From Roseburia sp. (GTDB lineage Bacteria > Bacillota > Clostridia > Lachnospirales > Lachnospiraceae), in the NCBI GenBank assembly GCA_022771695.1, contig JALEKJ010000020.1, positions 1 to 64,000 on the forward strand: a stretch of 64,000 bases of DNA. The letters are read 5' to 3'. This document shows, piece after piece, positions 23,582 through 33,400 of the stretch (positions are counted from its first letter, which is position 1; each line of letters starts with the position of its first letter). Under the pieces are notes generated by a model that was given only the letters and a program-made list of their open reading frames with translations, was not told where the DNA came from and made no database searches. Made by a program: the position numbers and the translations under genes.

Positions 23582-23636
23582 GGGGAGCTAATAAAATTAA
23601 GTAAATAAATTCATATACCTAATAAGCGTTGCTTTG

Positions 23637-23665
23637 TTGTAAAAACGCACCCTCCATGCTACACT
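23637..23665 (+). promoter_or_regulatory. Promoter of the IMP-synthesis genes
   Basis: TTGTAA (23637-23642), 17 bases, TACACT (23660-23665), with a TGC extended -10. Transcription would start near 23672, placing the whole 23701-23777 element in the 5' leader. Confidence 0.6.
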
Positions 23666-23700
23666 GTGAAAGGATTGATGTTTACACAGATTATTTAATT

Positions 23701-23777
23701 GGAGGAAAATCCTCTGCTCCTGCAATGGCAAATTTTGCGAGCAAAATTGGCATTTTCCTTTGGAAACAAGGAGGATT
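23701..23777 (+). repeat. Intergenic element, copy 1 (carries the ribosome site of the IMP cyclohydrolase gene)
   Basis: It begins GGAGGAAAATCC and ends GAAACAAGGAGGATT, the same ends as the element before ftsY (56298-56359). Inside is a hairpin CAAATTTTGC-GA-GCAAAATTGG. AGGAAAAT near the start can pair with ATTTTCCT near the end, and AATCCTC can pair with the GAGGATT that holds the ribosome site. Confidence 0.75.
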
Positions 23778-23780
23778 ATC

Positions 23781-24494
23781 ATGGAAATGAAATCATTAAA
23801 GAATGAACTTGCCACAAATACATATCCCGGAAGAGGTATTGTAATCGGAAAATCGGAAGATGGAAAGTATGCGGTAACCGCTTATTTTATCATGGGAAGA
23901 AGCGAGAACAGCCGGAATCGTGTATTTGTAGAGGATGGAGAGGGAATCCGTACACAGGCATTCGATCCTTCCAAATTGACAGATCCAAGTCTTATCATTT
24001 ATGCGCCGGTGCGTGTGCTTGGAAACAAGACTATCGTGACCAACGGAGATCAGACAGATACGATTTACGAGTTGATGGATAAGCAACAGACCTTCGAACA
24101 GTCACTTCGCACAAGAGAGTTTGAGCCGGACGGACCGAACTATACACCGAGAATTTCCGGTATCATGCATATCGAAAAAGGAAAATTTAACTATGCAATG
24201 TCCATCTTAAAGAGCAACAACGGTAATCCAGATGCTTGCAACCGTTATACATTTGCCTATGAGAACCCGGTAGCGGGAGAGGGACACTTTATCCATACTT
24301 ATATGCAGGATGGCAATCCGTTGCCGAGCTTTGAGGGGGAACCAAAATGGGTTGGAATCGAAGGCGATATCGACAGCTTCACCAATATGGTTTGGGAGAA
24401 TCTGAATGAGGATAACAAGGTTTCCCTGTTTGTAAGATATATTGAGATTGAGACAGGAAAATACGAGACCAGAATCGTGAATAAAAACATGTAA
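23781..24494 (+). CDS. IMP cyclohydrolase, stand-alone PurO-like
   Basis: A 237-residue enzyme of the IMP_cyclohyd family (PurO-like, first known from archaea). It closes the ring of FAICAR to give IMP, the last step of purine synthesis. Seen: YPGRGIVIG near the N-terminus, AVTAYFIMGRSENSRNRVF, and PRISGIM. The family identity rests on this overall pattern. The start is ATG 23781 (MEMKSLKNEL) with AAGGAGG at ideal distance, not the track's 23760. The next gene supplies the preceding reaction (AICAR formylation), so this pair replaces the usual bifunctional PurH. Confidence 0.88.
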   Translation: MEMKSLKNELATNTYPGRGIVIGKSEDGKYAVTAYFIMGRSENSRNRVFVEDGEGIRTQAFDPSKLTDPSLIIYAPVRVLGNKTIVTNGDQTDTIYELMDKQQTFEQSLRTREFEPDGPNYTPRISGIMHIEKGKFNYAMSILKSNNGNPDACNRYTFAYENPVAGEGHFIHTYMQDGNPLPSFEGEPKWVGIEGDIDSFTNMVWENLNEDNKVSLFVRYIEIETGKYETRIVNKNM

Positions 24495-24533
24495 TAACAA
24501 CGAGGAATGCAGGTAAGAAAGGAACGAATCAAA

Positions 24534-25712
24534 ATGAAAGAATTAGAATTAAAATATGGCTGTAATCCAAACCAGAAGCCGTCTCGCATTTATATGGAAA
24601 ATGGTGAGCTCCCAATCAAGGTGCTTTCCGGCAAACCGGGATATATCAATTTCCTGGATGCGTTTAACGGCTGGCAGTTGGTATCCGAGTTAAAGAGAGC
24701 AACCGGACTTCCAGCAGCAACTTCCTTTAAACACGTATCTCCGGCAGGCGCAGCAGTAGGACTTCCGCTTACCGAGGTAGAGCGCAAGATTTACTGGGTG
24801 GATGATATGGATGTAGAATTTACTCCGCTTGCCAATGCCTATATCCGCGCAAGAGGCGCAGACCGCATGTCTTCTTTCGGTGATTTCATTTCTTTGTCCG
24901 ATGTCTGTGACAAAGAGACCGCACTTGTTATCAAAAGAGAAGTTTCTGACGGTGTGATTGCTCCGGGGTATACGGATGAGGCACTTGAAATCTTAAAGGC
25001 GAAGAAGAACGGCAACTACAATGTCATCGAAATCGATCCGTCTTATGTACCGGCACCGATTGAGCACAAAGAAGTATTTGGAATTACCTTTGAGCAGGGA
25101 AGAAATGAGCTTGTGATAGATGAGCACTTCTTTGATAATATCGTAACTGAGAATAAGGAGATTCCGGAGTCTGCTAAGATTGATTTGGCAATCGCAATGA
25201 TTACATTAAAATATACACAGTCCAATTCTGTATGCTATGTAAAGGGCGGACAGGCAATTGGTATCGGAGCCGGACAGCAGTCCAGAATCCACTGTACCAG
25301 ACTTGCCGGTTCTAAGGCAGATAACTGGTGGCTACGTCAGTCTCCACAGGTGTTAAACCTTCCGTTTAAGGCAGATATCAAACGTGCCGACAGAGATAAC
25401 GCAATCGACTTATACATGGGTGAAGACTACATGGATGTGCTTGCTGACGGTGCATGGGAGAATATCTTTACTGAGAAGCCGGCAGTGTTTACAGCGGAAG
25501 AGAAACGTGCATGGTTAGATAAGAATACTGACGTGGCGCTTGGCTCTGATGCATTTTTCCCGTTTGGGGATAATATCGAGCGCGCACATAAGAGCGGTGT
25601 CAAGTATGTGGCACAGCCGGGCGGTTCTATTCGTGATGACCATGTTATCGATACCTGCAATAAGTATGATATGGCGATGGCATTTACCGGAATTCGTTTG
25701 TTCCATCATTAA
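24534..25712 (+). CDS. AICAR transformylase, stand-alone (PurH C-terminal-like)
   Basis: A 392-residue enzyme related to the formyltransferase half of PurH (5-aminoimidazole-4-carboxamide ribonucleotide formyltransferase). Motifs: LKYGCNPNQKPSRIY, TSFKHVSPAGAAVG, ARGADRMSSFGDFISLSD, VIAPGYTDEAL, KYTQSNSVCYVKGGQAIGIGAGQQSRIHC (quoted here as KYTQSNSVCYVKGGQAIGIG), and the ending VKYVAQPGGSIRDD. The N-terminal MGS-like cyclohydrolase domain of normal PurH is absent. ATG 24534 (MKELELKYG) with AAAGGA is the start. It acts with the upstream IMP cyclohydrolase and is followed by a strong terminator. Confidence 0.92.
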   Translation: MKELELKYGCNPNQKPSRIYMENGELPIKVLSGKPGYINFLDAFNGWQLVSELKRATGLPAATSFKHVSPAGAAVGLPLTEVERKIYWVDDMDVEFTPLANAYIRARGADRMSSFGDFISLSDVCDKETALVIKREVSDGVIAPGYTDEALEILKAKKNGNYNVIEIDPSYVPAPIEHKEVFGITFEQGRNELVIDEHFFDNIVTENKEIPESAKIDLAIAMITLKYTQSNSVCYVKGGQAIGIGAGQQSRIHCTRLAGSKADNWWLRQSPQVLNLPFKADIKRADRDNAIDLYMGEDYMDVLADGAWENIFTEKPAVFTAEEKRAWLDKNTDVALGSDAFFPFGDNIERAHKSGVKYVAQPGGSIRDDHVIDTCNKYDMAMAFTGIRLFHH

Positions 25713-25737
25713 TAACTGAAAAAGATATAAAAAATGG

Positions 25738-25776
25738 AATCCCCAGTCTTTCGAAAACGAGAGACTGGGGATTTTG
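25738..25776 (+). terminator. Rho-independent terminator
   Basis: Arms AATCCCCAGTCT and AGACTGGGGATT, followed by TTTTG. It closes the IMP-synthesis unit. Confidence 0.9.
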
Positions 25777-25949
25777 TCATGTTTGTACCTTTGGTTCTGT
25801 AGTTTTTGACAAATATAAACAGAAAATAATGTGAGAAACAACCAAAAATATGCATAATGCCGAGTAAACGGACGCGTGTCCTTTTTTTACGGGCATTATC
25901 CGCTTATAATCACATTAAGGGAAAATGAAAGAAAGGTGGGATTATAGCA

Positions 25950-27269
25950 ATGAGGATGTATGAACTCATTATGAAAAAGCGGAATGGGGGGGCTTTAAGC
26001 AAAGAGGAAATTACCGACATGATAAACGGTTATGTAGATGGAACAATACCGGATTATCAGATGGCGGCATTCCTGATGGCGGTGTATTTTCGGGGGATGA
26101 CAGAGGAAGAGACACTTGCCATGACACAGGCGGTAGCACAGTCCGGAGATATGGTGGACTTGTCTGCGATTGAGGGAGTAAAAGTAGATAAACATTCTAC
26201 CGGGGGAGTTGGTGACAAGACGACACTGATTGTTGCGCCGATTGTGGCATCCTGTGGTGTGAAGGTTGCGAAAATGTCGGGACGAGGTCTGGGTCATACC
26301 GGTGGAACAATTGACAAGTTGGAATCTATTCCGGGGTTTCAGACATCATTGTCACAGGAAAAATTCTTTGAGACAGTAAACAAGGCGGGATTAAGTGTTA
26401 TCGGACAGACCGGCAACCTGACACCCGGAGATAAAAAACTTTACGCATTGCGTGATGTCACTGCGACGGTAGATAGTATTCCGTTGATTGCAGTTTCTAT
26501 CATGAGTAAAAAACTCGCGGCGGGCAGTGATTGTATTCTGTTGGATGTCAAAACAGGAAGCGGAGCTTTTATGAAGACTGTGGAAGATTCCATACGTTTG
26601 GCAGAGGAGATGGTTACAATCGGTGAAAATGCCGGAAGAAGAACCATCGCATTGATTACGGATATGGATATACCGCTTGGCAATAACATCGGGAACAGTC
26701 TGGAAGTCATCGAAGCAGTGGAAACTTTGCAGGGGAATGGACCGGAGGATTTGACTGAAGTATGTGTGCAACTGGCTTCCAATATGCTTTTTATGGCGGG
26801 TAAGGGAGAAATGGATGCTTGCGAGGAGATGGCACGACAGGCGATACAGAACGGTTCGGCACTGGAATCACTTAAGACAATGGTAAAAGCACAAGGTGGG
26901 GATGTCTCGGTAATCGAAGATACAGACCGTTTTGAAAAAGCAGTATATCGCAAGGAAGTTCTTGCACCAAGAAGTGGTTATATTACGCATATGGATACGG
27001 AGGCATGTGGCATTGCATCCTCTTTACTGGGAGCGGGAAGAGCAACAAAAGAAGATGCGATTGATTACACGGCGGGTATCATCTTAAAAAAGAAGACCGG
27101 CGATTATGTGGAACGGGGAGAATGTATTGCAGAATTATTTACCTCCGACGAGAAACGTTTTGTTGCGGCAGAAGAAAAGTTTGACGCTGCAATCTGTATT
27201 GCGGATGAGGCACCGAACGAAAAACCGCTGATTTATGCGAGAGTTACCAAAGACGGTGTAAGGCATTAG
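25950..27269 (+). CDS. pdp: Pyrimidine-nucleoside phosphorylase
   Basis: A 439-residue enzyme of the thymidine/pyrimidine-nucleoside phosphorylase family. It splits uridine or thymidine with phosphate to the base and (deoxy)ribose-1-phosphate. Motifs: MRMYELIMKKRNGGALS, VDKHSTGGVGDKTTL (phosphate site), SGRGLGHTGGTIDKLE, MSKKLAAGSDCILLDVKTGSGAFM (quoted as AAGSDCILLDVKTGSGAFM), and a C-terminal barrel-sandwich domain with GDYVERGECIA. Length matches Pdp (about 433). GGTGGG lies upstream of the ATG. A TATAAT at 25905-25910 is present without a good -35. Confidence 0.95.
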   Translation: MRMYELIMKKRNGGALSKEEITDMINGYVDGTIPDYQMAAFLMAVYFRGMTEEETLAMTQAVAQSGDMVDLSAIEGVKVDKHSTGGVGDKTTLIVAPIVASCGVKVAKMSGRGLGHTGGTIDKLESIPGFQTSLSQEKFFETVNKAGLSVIGQTGNLTPGDKKLYALRDVTATVDSIPLIAVSIMSKKLAAGSDCILLDVKTGSGAFMKTVEDSIRLAEEMVTIGENAGRRTIALITDMDIPLGNNIGNSLEVIEAVETLQGNGPEDLTEVCVQLASNMLFMAGKGEMDACEEMARQAIQNGSALESLKTMVKAQGGDVSVIEDTDRFEKAVYRKEVLAPRSGYITHMDTEACGIASSLLGAGRATKEDAIDYTAGIILKKKTGDYVERGECIAELFTSDEKRFVAAEEKFDAAICIADEAPNEKPLIYARVTKDGVRH

Positions 27270-27324
27270 AAAAAATGACCAAAAATTATTACAAAAATTT
27301 TACATTGTTTTTCCAAAAAGCAGA

Positions 27325-27353
27325 TTGAGTATATGGAAAAAAGAGGGTAGAAT
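27325..27353 (+). promoter_or_regulatory. Promoter of the giant PHP surface protein
   Basis: TTGAGT (27325-27330), 17 bases, TAGAAT (27348-27353), giving a leader of about 65 bases. Confidence 0.65.
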
Positions 27354-27423
27354 AAAAAGGCTAACTTTAGAATAGAAGCAAAAAGGTATTTTGTTTGTAT
27401 TAAATTATTAGGAGGAAATGAAA

Positions 27424-30400
27424 ATGAAAAGAAAACACCAGCTAAAAAGTATGCTGGCGCTGATACTGGCGTTTGTGATGTGCATATCAGGTATGCCGAC
27501 GACAGTAACAGCAGCGGAGACAGGAGGTGAACCGATATCGTATGGACAGGTTACTTCTGTAGATGACATAACGTCGGGAGGAAGTTTCGTATTGGCGGTT
27601 CAGACGGACAGTGGCTATCTGGCACTGGACAAAGCTGTTTCCGGTAAGACGGAGGGCGTGGGAATCACAGTAGATAACGGTGTTGTGACAAGTGCAGATG
27701 CGCCGACATGGACGATAGCATCCTGTGGAAGTGGAGTAAGTCTACATGACGGAACAAACTATCTGTCTTATAGTAGCAGTACGAACTTTTCAACTGCTTC
27801 GGAGCCTTACGAATGGACGGTAACGGCGACTGAATCAGGGGGCTTTCAGTTTGTAGCGGCTGCAACAAGTGCTACATCTACGGTAAGAGCTATTTTTTAC
27901 CGCGCCGGTGATATAAAGAAGTTTGCTCCATATGCTGCATCTAATGTACCACCAGAATATAATTCAAATATTCTGGTGTTTAAAGCAGGTGCAGCCTCAG
28001 GTGGCGGAACCGGAGCCCAGACCTGTGCATCGGTGAAAGCTTCTGTGACACCGGGTGCAGTGGATGCAGGAACAAACGTAGAATTGTCTTGCACAACAGA
28101 AGGGGCAACCATCTATTATAATACAGATAACAGCGACACCTATTTAACTTATTCTAGTGCTATTAATATTACAGAGGCGACAACGATTCGTGCGTATGCT
28201 TCCAAGGAAGGTATGAACAATAGTAATGTTGCCACATTTGCTTATACGATTAAAGTACCGGCAACCCTGATGACGATTGCTGAGGCGAGAGCTGCGGCAG
28301 TAAATACCGAGAATATCATGGTACAGGGAACCGTTGTATTTATTGACAGTAAGAATGTATATGTTCAGGATTCCACAGGCGCAATTAATCTTTATTTTTC
28401 AAGTGCGCCATCCGGTTTAAATGTCGGAGATGTCATTAAAGCAACTGGTAAGCGTGCTAGTTATAAAGGCTTGGAACAGTTAAGCGGAGTTGCTGCTTAC
28501 GATAAAGTAGACACTGTAAGTGCACCGTCCACGACGGTGACCATTGCGGATATCAATGCAGATGCATCGATAGGAGCATTGGAATGTACACGTGTTTATA
28601 TTGAAAATGCAATTGTCGGAGAAAAAACTGGCGATAATACACCATTAATTCAGGGCGGCAGCACAATCAACCTCTACAAGGCGCCGGAAGTTGCCGGAAT
28701 GGAAGCTGGTGCTACCGTAAGCTTATATGCAGTAGTAAGTGATTTTAACGGCTATCAGCTTCGTGTTACGTCTGCGTCCGATGTGACGGTTCAGGCAGAT
28801 GGAGTATCAACGATTGCCGAGGCAAAGGCGGCTGCAACAGGTACAGAGAACATTACCGTAAGAGGAACGGTGGTATTGATTGATGGCACGAACATTTATG
28901 TGCAGGATTCCACCGGAGGAATCGACCTCTATTTTTCAACGGCACCAACGGATTTGCAGATTGGAGATATTATCAAAGCGACCGGTAAGCGTGCTAGCTA
29001 TAAAGGATTAGAAGAGTTAAGCGGAGTTACTTCTTATGAAAAGGTGATTTCTGTAAATGCACCATCTAAGAAAGTGACAATCGCAGACATTATTGCAGAC
29101 CAAGAGACAGGAGTACTTGAGAGTACACGTGTCTATATTGAAAATGCAGTAATCGGAGCAGTGAACACTTCGGGCAATACGACATTGACCCAAGGTGATG
29201 CAACAATCAATATATATAAGATACCGGAACTTGCGAATATTACCGAGGGAGCAACGGTAAGCTTATATGCGGTAATTAGTGACTTTAATGGCTATCAGCT
29301 TCGTGTTGCGTCTGCATCTGATGTGACAAAGATTTCAGACGGAACACCGGATGAACCGACACCGGATGACGGAACAGTGAAAAACGGTAATTATGTCATC
29401 TGGGCATCGGCTTACAACAAGGCATTGTCCAGCGAATACAATGGATTTTATAATAAGGGCGTAGATGTCAGCCTGACAGGTACACAGTTATCCGGATATA
29501 CCAATGCCGAGATATGGACTGTTACCCACAATGACGATGATACTTACTATATTTCTTATGGCGGTCAGAATTTGGCTATGGCGGCAAATTTTAGCAGCCT
29601 GACACTTGGAGAAGTCAATGATAAGTGGGTACTTAAGGACGCAGGAGACGGCAAGTACTATGTAAAGAATGTTGGACGTAATAACTATATTGAATGGTAT
29701 AGCAAGAATTCTAACTGGAGTGGTTATAGCACAATTTCCAGCGGAAGTGAGGGTATGTTTGCATTGACTTTCACACCGGCTGTGAAAGGTTATAATACCG
29801 ATTCTTCCGTTGTGGAGACAATCGCTCAGTGGGGCGGCGGTGGTCCATATGATGCGACTGCAAATGCAAGTGTCGTAAATGGTGATAAATATGTGGCAGG
29901 TGATCAGAAGGATGCAAAAGCGTCATTCTCTGTTGTGGCAAATGGTGTGGCAGGTCAGCCGTATCAGCAACAGTCATCGGGTACTGGCGGATACAATTAC
30001 TACATGGGTGGCACGAACATCGGTAAAGCAGCCGGAGATTACATGCAGTTTGCAGTTGATACGGCGGGCTATGGTGCAATGAGTTTATCCTTCCGCTTGC
30101 GTGCGACAAATGCGGGACCGGGAAGCTTCCAACTTCAGTACTCTACAGATAACGGCGCTACGTTCGAAAACTTTACGACCGGTGAGTATTCTTATGCTTA
30201 TACAAAGTATATTAATAATGAGCCGAGTGAGGTGACCGGTTCTGGTGCAATTACAGATGGTGTAGCTGCAACATCTAAAGCAGCGGCGCAGTATGTAAGC
30301 TTTAAATTCGACGTACCGCAGGGGGCAGAGAACGCAGAGAAACTTTTGATTCGTCTGGTGGCGGGGACAACCCGTGCGGATGGTGGCACAGGTGCAGTCA

Positions 30401-33400
30401 GCGGAAATATCCGTATTGATTCTGTTGTACTTTCCGGTAGCCCGATTGTGGATGATAGCATTACAGGTTATGTAACCGTGACACCGGATGGCAAGGAGGA
30501 AGATCAGGCAGCAGGCACAGAGCTTACGATGGCGAGTGCAACTGCAGGAGCAGTGATTTCTTATCGCTTTGTTGATGCGGATGGCAACGGTGAGTGGAAG
30601 ACTTACGAGGAAGCAGCAAAGCCTGCATTGCCGGCAACATTGCCTGCAATTTTGGAGGTAAAAGCCTCTGCAGCGGGAAAAGCGGATAGTATTACCCGTA
30701 TATTTACCTATGCAGCAGGTTCCGTTTCACCGGTTAAGATGACGCCAAACGGTGGCGGTGTATACATCAGTGGTACTTCCGCAACTGTGACACTTTCCTG
30801 TGAGACACAGGGGGCAACGATTTATTACCAGTTGAACGGGGAGGGCGATTTTGTTCCGTACACAGAGCCGCTTGTGCTTGAAAAAGGTTTTGGAAAAACC
30901 GTAATCAAAGCATATGCCGTAAAGGAAGGATTTAAAGACAGTGCAGTCGTGACACGTACCTTTACGGAGCGCAGCAGCGAAACCTATAATATTTATTTTG
31001 GACAACTTCATTCCCATACCAGTTATTCGGATGGAGCTGGAAGTGCAGAAGATGCATACCAGCATGCGTCACAGGTAAAGAATTTGGATTTCCTGGCAGT
31101 TACGGATCACTCCAATTCTTTTGATAATGCAGACAGTGCTTCTATTTCCGATGGCTCTATGAGTACAGAATGGGTAGAAGGACACGCGCTTGCAGAGCAG
31201 TATACGACAGAAGATTTTGTTGGATTGTTCGGTTATGAGATGACCTGGTCAAACGGTCTTGGTCATATGAATACATTCAATACACCGGGATTCCAGAGCC
31301 GTACGCAGACAGAATATAAGACTTATGCGACAGCATTACAGAATTATTATGCAACATTAAAGACAGAGACAGATTCTATCAGCCAGTTTAATCACCCGGG
31401 TACTACCTTTGGTGATTTCAGTGATTTCGCTTACTATGATGAGGAAATTGATGAGCTGATTACGATTATTGAGGTTGGTAATGGTGAGGGAGCAATCGGT
31501 TCTTCCGGTTATTTCCCGTCTTACGAGTACTATACCCGTGCTTTGGATAAAGGATGGCATGTGGCTCCGACAAATAATCAGGATAACCACAAAGGATTGT
31601 GGGGAGATGCCAATACCGGACGAAGCGTTGTGTTGGCAGACAGCCTGTCAGAAGACGACATTTATGATGCTATGAGAAATTATCGTGTATATGCGACGGA
31701 GGACAACGATCTTTCCATTATGTATACGTTAGACGATAACATCATGGGAACCATCATGGATAAGAGTGACGTTGGGGATAATGTGACACTTAAAGTGGCA
31801 TTGACAGACCCGACAGACAGTTCCATTGGTAAAGTGGAAGTTATCGTAAATGGGGGTCTTAGCATTGCGTCAAAGAATGTTGCAACAGCAAGCGAGGTGG
31901 TGAACTTTACGGTTCCTTCGGATTATTCTTACTATTATATCCGAGTTACGGAAGCGGACGGTGATATTGCAGTAACGGCTCCGGTATGGGTCGGTGAGGT
32001 AGAAGCAGTCGGTATCTCGGGTCTGTCAACAAGTTCATCTCTTCCGGTTCAGAATCAGGCATTGGATTTGACACTTGATTTATATAATAATGAGTCAAAG
32101 GATTTGGAAATTGAAAGTATTGAGTTTACGGTTGACGATAAGGTAATTCATACAGCAGATTTGACAAATCTTACCAAGGTAGACAAAAAGAGCACAGCAT
32201 CTTATACTTTTAGCTATACACATGATGGTTTGGGGCAGACGAATATCAATGCGACTGTAAAAGCAAATCTGAACGGTGTAGAAAAGGTATACAAAGAAGT
32301 ATTGAAATTAACCTATGTTTCTCCTTCCATGGTATCGAAGGTAATTGTGGACGGAACACATTATAATGATTACGTAACCGGCTACTATGGCGGAAATATG
32401 GGCAACTTTACCGCAATTTCTGCGGACAAAATGGTAGAGGTAACCGTTGTAAAAGACGAGATTACAGAAGAAATGTTAAGCGACTGTGGTTTGCTTGTGA
32501 TTTCTGCACCGGCAAGAAAAGCAGGCACTGCGACTGCAGGAGAATATACGGCAAGTTCCTTTGAAGATTCCTTTATCGAGATGGTAAAGAAGTATGTGGA
32601 AAATGGCGGAAATGTTGTAATTTGCGGTCTTGCCGATTATCAGGATAAGGGAGCGTCGAGTGCGGACGGGCATGCTTCTGCACAGTTGAATAAGCTGCTT
32701 GCGGCTATTGGTTCTACTATGCGTATCAACGATGATGAGGTTTATGACCCGGTTAACAACGGCGGACAGTTTTATCGACTGTATCCTTCCGTGTTTAATA
32801 AGGACTCCAGATGGACATCCGGCATTGTGACGAGTGATGACAATCCGGATAATTACCAGACTTACAGCCAGTACTCCGGTTGTTCCGTTAATCCGGGTAA
32901 CGGTACTTGGCTAGTGAAAGGCTTTGATACCACTTATTCCGTGGATTCCGACAAGGATGGCGAGGGCAATACCAGTGAGGTGGAGACAGACGACAGTTAT
33001 GGCTATAATATCGTTGTTCCTAGAGGGGAAGTAGTTTTCCTGGCAAGTGAAGATACCGCTTATGGCGGAACCGTTTTTGCGGCAGGCGGTGTGTTCCTCT
33101 CTGACTTCGAGGTAAAGGCAGAACTCGACAATATCTGGGACCTTCCGTATGCAAACCGCACAATTGCAGAGAATATTTTGGATAGTATTCAGAAACAATT
33201 ACCTCTTTCTACAATTGCGCAGATGCGTGCAGGAAACTACAACGATGTATTTCGTATTCAGGGTTATGCGACAGCAGGACGTATCGAAGGAAATGCATTC
33301 TTTGATGCGATGTATATTCAGGATGAGACAGGCGGTATTACAGTATTCCCAATCGCAGAAGAGGGACTTAAAATTGGTACAAAGATGGAGATTGTAGGAT

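Noticed and set aside
25905-25910. TATAAT upstream of pdp as a firm promoter
   Set aside because: No acceptable -35 at 15-19 bases; kept only as a mention in the gene entry.
27270-27320. Terminator after pdp
   Set aside because: The region is AT-rich but no stable hairpin followed by a T-run was found.
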